From Bacillota bacterium (GTDB lineage: Bacteria; Bacillota; Clostridia; Acetivibrionales; DSM-2933), in contig JAUZPS010000337.1 in the NCBI GenBank assembly GCA_030705945.1, positions 1-5,612 of the forward strand: DNA of 5,612 nucleotides, written 5' to 3'. Below the pieces are notes generated by a model, which had not been told where the DNA came from, did no database searches, and worked only from the letters and a program-made list of their open reading frames with translations. Within the stretch, counting starts at the first letter, position 1; every line of letters begins with the position of its first letter. This document shows positions 1-5,595 of the stretch, piece after piece. The position numbers and the translations under genes were made by a program.

Positions 1-1512
1 AGATTACCTAAACGCAGCTGGTACTGGTATCGCAACGAATATCTTAAAATTGCCCCGCCAGCTTGGCCAGCCGCTGGAACTGCTTCAGGCTTGAAATTAA
101 CTGCAGATAAGACAACAATTATAAATGACGGAACTGATGATTGTCAACTGATTGTTAAGGTTGTTAATTCGGCAGGGACACAGATCAGCAATTCACCTGA
201 TGTCAAGCTCTCCATTGTTTCCGGACCGGGACAGTTTCCAACTGGATCATCGTTTACTTTAACCAACAAAGATTATCTTAAGAGTATGAATGATGGTATG
301 GGAGCTATTGAATTCCGTTCATATTATTCAGGAACGACTGTAATTAAGGCGTCTTCAGCAGGATTACCCGATGCGACTATCACTATCAAGGTTACAGGCG
401 ATGATAACGGCTCGCAACCTACCATAAATCCGACTCCTGTTAATAGCAATACACCTACGCCCACACCCACACAGATTTCAACTTATGACCCTAACTTTAA
501 TATTGCTAAATTCCGTCCGGTTAAAGTCAGCAGCCAAGAAACAACTAACTCAGCGGATAAAGGCAATGACGGTCTGGATGACACCAGATGGTGCTCGTCT
601 ACAAATAAAACCGGTGAGTGGTGGCAAGCGGATTTGGAAACGTTTTACTATATTTATAAGACAAGAGTGAAGTTTGAGAAAACCGGTAACTATCGTTATC
701 AGATACAGATGTCCAATGACGAGACGAATTGGACTACAGTTGTCGATAATTCAGCTACTATGAGCGCAGATCAGGTCAGAGAAGATACTATAAATGGCGT
801 TCAAGGTAGATTTATCAGGATCCTCTATACAGGATTGCCAAGTAATGCTTATGCCAGCCACTTTGAGTTTGAAGTCTACGGTTCAACGACTCCGGTTTCA
901 ATTGGAAAATCAGCATTTACACAGTTCGAAGCGGAGAATTATGATAACCAATCGGGAGTCCAAGCTGAAACCTGCAACGAAGGCGGTCAGGATGTTGGGT
1001 ATATAGAGAATGGCGATTATACTGTTTATAAAAATATTGATTTCGGAAAAGGAGCGGCAAGTTTTCAGGCTAGAGTAAGCAGCTCGGCCAGCGGAGGAAA
1101 TATTGAAATAAGGCTAGATAGCATTACCGGACCTTTAGTTGGTACATGTTCGGTTACTGGAACAGGAGATTGGCAGACTTGGGCTACTGCAACATGCAAT
1201 GTCAGCGGCGCTACCGGTGTTCATGATGTTTATTTAAAATTCACGGGCGGAAGTAGCTACCTGTTTAATCTGAACTGGTGGAAGTTCAGTACTGCTAATT
1301 CAACCCCTACATCGACGCCAACGCCTGTAAACAGCATTGATGTAAACCATGACGGTGTTATAAATATGGCTGATGTAATACTTTTGGCTAGCAAATTCAA
1401 TTCTGTTGTAGGAAATCCTGGATACTCAGATGCATGCGACTTGAATAAAGACGGCGCTATAAATATGTCAGATGTAATAATGATTGCGTCTAAATTTAAC
1501 ACTATTTACTAA
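1..1512 (+). CDS. Cellulosomal glycoside hydrolase family 2 enzyme, C-terminal part (Ig-like, CBM32, CBM6, dockerin); 5' end outside window
   Basis: The frame is open from base 1 and starts mid-protein, so this is the last 503 residues of a larger secreted enzyme; the catalytic domain is not visible. Numbering residues from the window edge: 1-24 (RSWYWYRNEY, then APPAWP) matches the join after the GH2 barrel. Residues 31-133 are the Ig-like C-terminal domain of GH2 enzymes (LKLTADKTTI at the start, the GPGQFPTG segment, VIKASSAGLPDATITI near the end). A Thr/Pro linker follows at 134-160. Residues 165-294 are an F5/8 type C (discoidin, CBM32) domain. Residues 306-430 are a CBM6 ending in NWWKF, with candidate ligand residues Y334, W391, W394 and N425. 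A short linker precedes a dockerin at 446-503 with calcium loops D447/N449/D451/N455/D458 and D480/N482/D484/N488/D491. GH2 includes beta-galactosidases, beta-mannosidases and related exo-enzymes; the substrate cannot be decided here. The gene precedes the next CDS by 25 bp, suggesting co-transcription. The GH2 call rests on memory of the C-terminal region. Confidence 0.88.
   Translation, partial: RLPKRSWYWYRNEYLKIAPPAWPAAGTASGLKLTADKTTIINDGTDDCQLIVKVVNSAGTQISNSPDVKLSIVSGPGQFPTGSSFTLTNKDYLKSMNDGMGAIEFRSYYSGTTVIKASSAGLPDATITIKVTGDDNGSQPTINPTPVNSNTPTPTPTQISTYDPNFNIAKFRPVKVSSQETTNSADKGNDGLDDTRWCSSTNKTGEWWQADLETFYYIYKTRVKFEKTGNYRYQIQMSNDETNWTTVVDNSATMSADQVREDTINGVQGRFIRILYTGLPSNAYASHFEFEVYGSTTPVSIGKSAFTQFEAENYDNQSGVQAETCNEGGQDVGYIENGDYTVYKNIDFGKGAASFQARVSSSASGGNIEIRLDSITGPLVGTCSVTGTGDWQTWATATCNVSGATGVHDVYLKFTGGSSYLFNLNWWKFSTANSTPTSTPTPVNSIDVNHDGVINMADVILLASKFNSVVGNPGYSDACDLNKDGAINMSDVIMIASKFNTIY
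916..1509 (+). repeat. CBM6-linker-dockerin coding cassette, copy 1
   Basis: This segment encodes the CBM6, Thr/Pro linker and dockerin of the GH2 protein and is a diverged copy of the segment at 4650-5300. The last 60 residues of the two proteins align without gaps and are identical at 48 positions by my count. The CBM6 parts also align essentially without gaps and share ASGGNIE, GTCSV/GTCAV, LKFTGG and NWWKFS. The linkers differ in length. It looks like an exchangeable module pair that has been duplicated or homogenised within the cluster. Confidence 0.8.
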
Positions 1513-1527
1513 TGAATTATTAAAAAT

Positions 1528-1532
1528 GGAGG
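1528..1532 (+). promoter_or_regulatory. Ribosome binding site GGAGG that decides the start of the dockerin-GH43-CBM42 gene
   Basis: A perfect GGAGG lies 5 nt before the ATG at 1538 and 8 nt before the ATG at 1541. The same frame is open further upstream to an ATG at 1484, but that start lies inside the GH2 dockerin gene, has no Shine-Dalgarno sequence, and would put 18 polar residues in front of the signal peptide. The start is therefore 1538 or 1541, differing by one Met. Confidence 0.85.
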
Positions 1533-1537
1533 TTGGT

Positions 1538-3253
1538 ATGATGTTTTCAAAATTCAAAAAACTTTTAAGTGTTTTCCTTATTTTTTCACTTGTGTTTTCA
1601 CTGTTTATAAGCATATCGATGAATTATGCAGAAGCGGCATTATCTGAAGACATAAATGGCGACGGTGTTGTAAATATGGCTGACGTAATATTGATTGCTT
1701 CCCATTTTAACACTGTGTCAGGAAATTCAAATTATGATATCAAATGTGATCTCAACAAGGATAATGTTGTTAATATGAGTGATGTTGTGATGATTGCTGG
1801 TAAATTCAACTCAGTCTCTGCGCCTACAGCAACATCTACTTCAAAACCTACACCTTCTCCTACAGTAACGCCTACTCCTACCTCAACATTAAAACCTACG
1901 GCCACTGCTACCTTAAAACCTACAGATACTCCAACGGTTAAACCTACAGCTACTTCACCATCAGGTTATTCGGCGTATGTAATGGGATATTTCAAGGAAT
2001 CTCCAAATGGTTCGGAAAACAGTCCAAACCTTCATATTGCTGTCAGTACCGATGCTCTAAACTGGACACCATTAAATCAAAACAATTATGTTCTTAAGCC
2101 AGCTATGGGAACAAAGTGTTTAAGAGATCCATTTTTTTGCAGAAAGAAAGATGGGACATTTGTAATTGTGGCAACTGACAACTGGAACAGTGAATATATT
2201 CATATATGGGATTCTAAAGATTTAACGTCATTTACCAATGAACGATTGGTGCGTATGAATACAACAGGAATGCATGCATGGGCTCCAGAGACATTTTATG
2301 ATGCCTCCAAAGGTCAATACGCCATCATTTGGTCAGGAAATACTGATCGTAACCGTATTTATGTAAGTTATACCAGTGACTTTGTCAATGTTACAAGTCC
2401 ACAGGTATTTTTTGACCCGGGTTTTAGTGTCATTGACGGACATATGGAAGTTGGCGTAAATGGTTACAACTATTTGTACTATAAGAGCGAGAAGGATTTT
2501 AAGTTGTATGGAACAAAATCTACCACCTTAAATCCCGGTAGCTTCAATGCTAATACATATACGACAGGATGCGGCGCTCCATTTACTGGCAGCCATACCG
2601 AAGCAGCAATCGTTATGAAGAGCCTTACTTCCAATACATGGTGGTTATGGGGGGATAGCTATAACCCTGTCAATGCTGTTTTTTATGCATGGCAAACAAA
2701 CGACATAACCACAAATTCTTGGAAAGCGGTTGATAAGAAGTTTTACAATGCCCCAATGAACGCAAAACATGCAACAATAGCAGCCATAACCGCTACAGAG
2801 TACAACAACCTTATTTCAAAATATGGAGCTCCTACATGGAACAGACTTAAGTCTTACAATGCGCCTGATAAATATGTCAGACATAGTAATTCCGATTGCC
2901 TGATAGCTTCAGCTCCATTCGACCCTACCGCCGATATGCAGTGGAAGATTGTACCCGGACTTGCAGATCCAAATGGAGTTTCCTTTGAATCTGTCAATAC
3001 ACCCGGCAGTTATTTAAGGCATTCAAATTACGTTTTAACCTTACAGAAAAATGATGGGTCGACGACATTCAAGCAGGATGCAACCTTCTATAAGAAACCA
3101 GGATTTTCAGATTCTAGTTGGACATCCTTCAGCTCATACAATAACCCAGACAGATATATAAGAAATCTAAATTCGAAACTGCAGATTGATCCAATCACAA
3201 GCGGTTCCTCTGATACTGATAAGCAGAGCGCAACGTTTATGATTTGTTATTAG
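1538..3253 (+). CDS. Secreted cellulosomal GH43 enzyme with N-terminal dockerin and C-terminal CBM42 (AbfB); probable alpha-L-arabinofuranosidase
   Basis: Predicted 571 residues. Residues 1-33 are a signal peptide (basic KFKK, long hydrophobic core, likely cleavage after AEA). Residues 36-94 are a dockerin with calcium loops D38/N40/D42/N46/D49 and D71/N73/D75/N79/D82; the usual Gly after D75 is Asn. Residues 95-143 are a Thr/Pro/Lys linker. Residues 144 to about 438 fit a GH43 five-bladed propeller: LRDPF (D197), WAPE (248-251), VIDGH (D300) and HTEAA (E355). By analogy with GH43 I infer D197 as base, D300 as pKa modulator and E355 as acid. Residues 439-571 are a beta-trefoil CBM42 with three repeats (YVRHSN, YLRHSN, YIRNLN); CBM42 binds arabinofuranose side chains. 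This supports arabinofuranosidase activity on arabinoxylan or arabinan, but the exact linkage is unknown. It follows the GH2 gene by 25 bp and is followed by a terminator. The N-terminal dockerin differs from both neighbours. An exo-acting GH43 of another specificity remains possible. Confidence 0.9.
   Translation: MMFSKFKKLLSVFLIFSLVFSLFISISMNYAEAALSEDINGDGVVNMADVILIASHFNTVSGNSNYDIKCDLNKDNVVNMSDVVMIAGKFNSVSAPTATSTSKPTPSPTVTPTPTSTLKPTATATLKPTDTPTVKPTATSPSGYSAYVMGYFKESPNGSENSPNLHIAVSTDALNWTPLNQNNYVLKPAMGTKCLRDPFFCRKKDGTFVIVATDNWNSEYIHIWDSKDLTSFTNERLVRMNTTGMHAWAPETFYDASKGQYAIIWSGNTDRNRIYVSYTSDFVNVTSPQVFFDPGFSVIDGHMEVGVNGYNYLYYKSEKDFKLYGTKSTTLNPGSFNANTYTTGCGAPFTGSHTEAAIVMKSLTSNTWWLWGDSYNPVNAVFYAWQTNDITTNSWKAVDKKFYNAPMNAKHATIAAITATEYNNLISKYGAPTWNRLKSYNAPDKYVRHSNSDCLIASAPFDPTADMQWKIVPGLADPNGVSFESVNTPGSYLRHSNYVLTLQKNDGSTTFKQDATFYKKPGFSDSSWTSFSSYNNPDRYIRNLNSKLQIDPITSGSSDTDKQSATFMICY
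1886..1954 (+). repeat. Imperfect Thr/Lys/Pro linker repeat between dockerin and GH43 domain
   Basis: Residues 117-139 repeat a T(L/V)KPT unit three times (TLKPTATA, TLKPTDTP, TVKPTAT). It is a flexible, probably extended linker joining the dockerin to the catalytic domain. The lysines set it apart from the linkers of the two neighbouring enzymes, which lack them, so it probably has a separate origin. Confidence 0.65.
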
Positions 3254-3279
3254 TAAAACCTGTAATTGCAATGAAATGT

Positions 3280-3318
3280 AAAAAATGGGGGGGGAGGATA
3301 TTCCTTCCTCATTTTTGT
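3280..3318 (+). terminator. Rho-independent terminator after the dockerin-GH43-CBM42 gene
   Basis: The sequence 3281-3295 pairs with 3302-3316 around a 6-nt loop. The stem has 15 pairs, including three G-U pairs in the run of eight Gs (3287-3294); five A-T pairs form its base, and the 3' arm ends in TTTTT followed by GTTT. It begins 27 bp after the stop codon. The A-rich 5' side means the complementary strand could also terminate there. It probably ends a transcript containing the GH2 and GH43-CBM42 genes. Confidence 0.75.
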
Positions 3319-3391
3319 TTGAAAGAAATATTACTTAATTTTCATGAAATAATTTTTCTTTATTAATTATTAATATTATTAATATAAAATT

Positions 3392-3422
3392 CCGAACCTA
3401 AAAGATAAATATATTACGAATA
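3392..3422 (+). promoter_or_regulatory. Tentative sigma-I-like promoter upstream of the GH43-CBM6 gene
   Basis: CCTAAAA at 3397-3403 and CGAATA at 3417-3422 are separated by 13 nt. Promoters read by SigI-type factors, which control cellulosome genes in response to polysaccharide in several clostridia, are described as having an A-tract in the -35 element and CGA in the -10 element. If used, transcription would start near 3430 and give a leader of about 265 nt. The match is short and from memory, so this is only a candidate. Confidence 0.27.
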
Positions 3423-3514
3423 TGTTATGTGAATAAAATAATATTACTATGATGATATGTAATTCTGTACCTATAAAACGAGGGTTCGGTCTTATATAAA
3501 TATTGAGATAAATT

Positions 3515-3534
3515 GAGGAGGGAGAAAAAGGGGA
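3515..3534 (+). promoter_or_regulatory. Orphan Shine-Dalgarno-like polypurine tract
   Basis: GAGGAGGG at 3515-3522 would be a strong ribosome site, yet no ATG, GTG or TTG follows at a usable distance. The purine run continues to 3534. It lies about 160 bp before the real start of the next gene. It may be a relic, a chance purine run, or a ribosome-binding stabiliser in the leader. Confidence 0.35.
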
Positions 3535-3575
3535 AGTACAACTCAAAAATAAGATATTAGTGGAAACGTAATTTA

Positions 3576-3661
3576 TGTTTTAAAATCACTTTTCTGCGGC
3601 TAGCGCAAGAAGTTTGACGAATGGTTTTTACATAAAAATTAGTACAAGGAATTTTGAAACA
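3576..3661 (+). repeat. Foldable intergenic element, copy A (possible leader RNA structure or MITE-like remnant)
   Basis: Bases 3576-3586 pair with 3651-3661 (11 pairs, one of them G-U), enclosing 64 nt. Inside is a smaller hairpin, TGCG (3595-3598) with CGCA (3604-3607). Its 3' half shares ACAAGGAATTTT (3644-3655), then GAAAC and CCTAA, with the element at 5409-5479 in the next spacer. It ends 34 nt before the ATG of the GH43-CBM6 gene, so it would be part of that gene's leader. Whether it acts as RNA or is a mobile-DNA remnant cannot be told from one window. Confidence 0.45.
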
Positions 3662-3681
3662 ACCTAAGTAAAATTTCAATC

Positions 3682-3688
3682 GGGGGGG
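3682..3688 (+). promoter_or_regulatory. Poly-G ribosome binding site of the GH43-CBM6 gene
   Basis: Seven consecutive Gs lie 7 nt before the ATG at 3696 and are the only Shine-Dalgarno-like sequence there. Pairing with the 16S 3' end would need G-U pairs. An earlier ATG at 3692 is only 3 nt from the G-run and reads MDEK then stop, in another frame. The start at 3696 is supported by the signal peptide that follows it. Confidence 0.6.
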
Positions 3689-3695
3689 TTTATGG

Positions 3696-5303
3696 ATGAA
3701 AAGTAAATTGTTTTTTGTGTTTTCAATTGTATTGATTATGGTTTTTGATTTCACGGTAGGTTTTGCTGACAATCCAATCATTCAGAATATCTATACAGGC
3801 GACCCTGCGCCTATGGTGTATGACGGGACTTTTTATGTTTATTCAGGACATGACGAGGACACATTAGTTAATAATTTTTATACTATGAATGACTGGAGAT
3901 GCTATTCATCAAAAGATATGGCAAACTGGACAGATCATGGTTCACCGTTATCTTACACTACCTTTAGCTGGGCTCAAGGTGATGCTTGGGCAGGCCAGTG
4001 TATCCAAAGGAATGGTAAGTTTTATTACTATGTCCCTATGACTAGGAAAAATGGAGGAGGAGCTAAGGTAATCGGTGTAGCGGTAGCAGACAGTCCGATA
4101 GGACCGTTTAAAGATGCTCTTGGAAAACCTTTAATAGCAAATAACGGGGCCCAGGATATCGACCCTACAGTATACATAGACGATAATGGACAGGCTTACC
4201 TTTATTGGGGAAACACTAACCTTTATTATGTGAAGTTGAACCAGGACATGATTTCATATTCGGGCAGTATTGTTCAGGTATCTCCTAAACCAACTAGTTT
4301 CATAGAAGCTCCATGGCTTTATAAACGTGGCGGATTATACTATATGGTATATGCTGGAATGGGTTCAGGATCTGAAAATATCGCTTATGCAACAAGTAAC
4401 AGCGCAACCGGACCATGGACATATAAAAGCGTGATCATGCCAACCCAAGGTAACAGTTTTACAAACCATCCCGGAATAGTGGATTATAATGGGAATTCCT
4501 ACTTTGTTTATCATAATGGAGCTCTGCCAGGTGGCGGAGGCTACCACCGTTCAGTATGTATTGAACAGTTTAAGTATAATTCCGATGGGACTATTCCTCA
4601 GTTTAATATGACCAAAACAGGACCAAACCAGATAGGTAACCTAAATCCATACAACCAAACAGAAGCTGAAACAATTTGCTGGGGATCAGGGGTCGAATCA
4701 GAAAAATGCAGTGAGGGTGGAATGGATGTATGCAATATCGAAAACGGGGATAATATAAAGGTTAAGGGTGTTAATTTTGGTAACGGCGCGATATCATTTG
4801 ATGCAAGAGTAGCTTCAGCAGCTAGTGGCGGAAATATTGAGCTTCGCCTTGACAGCGTTACAGGAACGCTTATTGGGACTTGCGCAGTTTCTGGAACAGG
4901 AGGCTTACAGACTTGGACAACCAAGTCCTGTAAAGTCACAGGCGCCACCGGGATACATGATTTATACCTAAAATTTACGGGCGGTAGTGGTAGTCTATTT
5001 AATTTCAACTGGTGGAAGTTCAGTTCATCCTCAGTTTCAACACCAACTTTTACTCCAACTTCAACCTCAACCCCAACTTCAACGCGTACATCAACTTTTA
5101 CACCGACTTCGACTTCTGTAAATAGCATTGATTTAAACCATGACGGTGTTATAAACATGGCTGATGTAGTACTTTTAGCTAGCAAATTTAATACTGTTAT
5201 AGGAAATCCCGGGTATGTTGATATATATGATATCAATAAAGACGGAGCAATAAACATGGCTGATGTAATACTTATCGCAGCTAAATTTAACACTATTTTT
5301 TAA
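3696..5303 (+). CDS. Secreted cellulosomal GH43 arabinoxylan arabinofuranohydrolase (GH43-CBM6-dockerin)
   Basis: Predicted 535 residues. Residues 1-24 are a signal peptide with likely cleavage after GFA. Residues 25 to about 315 are a GH43 propeller: base D36 in GDPAP, the tryptophan of DAWAGQ in blade two, pKa modulator D156 in DIDPTVY, acid E204 in IEAPW, and axial H258 in FTNHPG. The sequence closely follows my memory of XynD-type arabinoxylan arabinofuranohydrolases (ADPAPMVY-like start, TDHGSPL, PTQGNSFTNHPG, HNGALPGGGG, RSVCIEQFKYN), which remove arabinofuranose from xylose units of arabinoxylan. Some relatives are alpha-arabinofuranosidases or bifunctional with beta-xylosidase. Residues 319-443 are a CBM6, 444-476 a Thr/Ser/Pro linker, and 478-535 a dockerin (loops D479/N481/D483/N487/D490 and D512/N514/D516/N520/D523). 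In the CBM6, aromatic residues found in the upstream copy are replaced (N347, N353, L404). A long spacer and a terminator upstream suggest its own promoter. Confidence 0.92.
   Translation: MKSKLFFVFSIVLIMVFDFTVGFADNPIIQNIYTGDPAPMVYDGTFYVYSGHDEDTLVNNFYTMNDWRCYSSKDMANWTDHGSPLSYTTFSWAQGDAWAGQCIQRNGKFYYYVPMTRKNGGGAKVIGVAVADSPIGPFKDALGKPLIANNGAQDIDPTVYIDDNGQAYLYWGNTNLYYVKLNQDMISYSGSIVQVSPKPTSFIEAPWLYKRGGLYYMVYAGMGSGSENIAYATSNSATGPWTYKSVIMPTQGNSFTNHPGIVDYNGNSYFVYHNGALPGGGGYHRSVCIEQFKYNSDGTIPQFNMTKTGPNQIGNLNPYNQTEAETICWGSGVESEKCSEGGMDVCNIENGDNIKVKGVNFGNGAISFDARVASAASGGNIELRLDSVTGTLIGTCAVSGTGGLQTWTTKSCKVTGATGIHDLYLKFTGGSGSLFNFNWWKFSSSSVSTPTFTPTSTSTPTSTRTSTFTPTSTSVNSIDLNHDGVINMADVVLLASKFNTVIGNPGYVDIYDINKDGAINMADVILIAAKFNTIF
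4650..5300 (+). repeat. CBM6-linker-dockerin coding cassette, copy 2
   Basis: This is the partner of the segment at 916-1509. The dockerin halves have the same length and 48 of 60 identical residues. Long stretches also match at the DNA level, for example around the GCTAGCAAATT and AAATTTAACACTATTT motifs. The linker is longer here, while the CBM6 ligand-site aromatics have changed. Confidence 0.8.
5037..5114 (+). repeat. Thr/Ser/Pro linker repeat between CBM6 and dockerin
   Basis: Residues 448-473 alternate TPT, TST and TFTPTSTS units, encoded by degenerate ACN/TCN/CCN triplet repeats. It joins the CBM6 to the dockerin and is about twice as long as the corresponding linker in the GH2 protein, consistent with expansion of a simple repeat. 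Confidence 0.65.
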
Positions 5304-5408
5304 AAATGTTACATGTTACAGAATAATTAAATTGTTTAGGTATATAAGCTACGAAAAAGATTTTACATTAAAATGCAGTTAAGGTTGTATCAAAAAAACT
5401 TAACAACT

Positions 5409-5479
5409 GGGCGTTTCAAAAACTTGATATGGAGGGTTTCCATCTAAAAAACTTGAACAAGGAATTTTTTGAAACGCCC
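5409..5479 (+). repeat. Foldable intergenic element, copy B, with a 14-bp perfect inverted repeat
   Basis: GGGCGTTTCAAAAA (5409-5422) is the exact reverse complement of 5466-5479. Between them sits a small hairpin, ATGGA (5429-5433) with TCCAT (5439-5443), and a CTTGAACAAG palindrome (5452-5461). The 3' part matches the element at 3576-3661. There is no T tract right after the stem, so it is not a standard terminator. It could be a structured RNA, an mRNA processing or stabilising stem, or a short MITE; no clear target-site duplication is seen. Confidence 0.6.
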
Positions 5480-5581
5480 TAATGCGTCTGCATTTTTCTA
5501 TCAAAGATGAACTTTTCGTAACTTATGAAACAAGGTACTTAGTGCAACAATTAAAATTAAAAGTAAATAAAATATAAGAAA

Positions 5582-5588
5582 GAGGGAG
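5582..5588 (+). promoter_or_regulatory. Ribosome binding site of the downstream gene
   Basis: GAGGGAG lies 7 nt before the ATG at 5596, a suitable distance. Together with the lysine-rich start of the protein it supports a genuine start there. Confidence 0.65.
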
Positions 5589-5595
5589 TGTCTTT

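Larger units (their letters stand above)
3319..3691. other. A/T-rich non-coding spacer and probable leader of the GH43-CBM6 gene
   Basis: No convincing gene lies here on either strand. The first part (to about 3460) is extremely A/T-rich, including a run of TTAAT/TAAT motifs near 3360-3390. I found no good sigma-A promoter: hexamers such as TATAAA (3383, 3472) and TATGAT (3448) lack a matching TTGACA at 16-18 bp. The supported contents are a tentative sigma-I-like promoter (3392-3422), an orphan polypurine tract (3515-3534), a foldable element (3576-3661) and the ribosome site of the next gene. Confidence 0.6.
5304..5595. other. Non-coding spacer between the GH43-CBM6 gene and the next gene
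   Basis: No gene is visible. Directly after the stop codon lies a tandem ATGTTAC pair (5306-5319). GTTAAG (5378-5383) could pair weakly with CTTAAC (5399-5404). The main content is the 71-nt inverted-repeat element at 5409-5479, followed by a short AATGC/GCATT hairpin (5481-5494) with a T run. From 5520 on it is A-rich up to the next ribosome site. There is no strong terminator right after the gene, so transcription may continue into the next one. Confidence 0.55.

Noticed and set aside
1484..1537. Upstream ATG extending the middle gene by 18 residues and overlapping the GH2 gene
   Set aside because: It has no ribosome site and would bury the signal peptide; the GGAGG at 1528-1532 supports 1538 or 1541.
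3391..3490. Inverted CCGAACC/GGTTCGG pair in the spacer
   Set aside because: Seven matching bases separated by about 85 nt are expected several times by chance in a spacer of this size, and the flanks do not extend the pairing.
3557..3781. Antisense 74-codon open frame across the leader and start of the GH43-CBM6 gene
   Set aside because: It overlaps the signal peptide region and the foldable element, has no recognisable domain, and has low-complexity composition. It is most likely chance.
4598..5293. Long antisense open frame of 231 codons opposite the CBM6, linker and dockerin of the GH43-CBM6 gene
   Set aside because: It is produced by the Thr/Ser/Pro linker and dockerin repeats read backwards (giving VEVGVKV-type repeats); a similar shadow occurs at 1257-1502 opposite the sister dockerin. 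There is no ribosome site or recognisable domain.
5306..5319. Tandem ATGTTAC repeat after the GH43-CBM6 stop codon, considered as an operator
   Set aside because: Only two 7-bp units, not seen elsewhere in the window and far from the next start; nothing distinguishes it from chance.
5481..5499. Short AATGC/GCATT hairpin with a T run, considered as a terminator
   Set aside because: A five-pair A/T-rich stem is too weak to call a terminator alone, though it could assist the large stem just before it.
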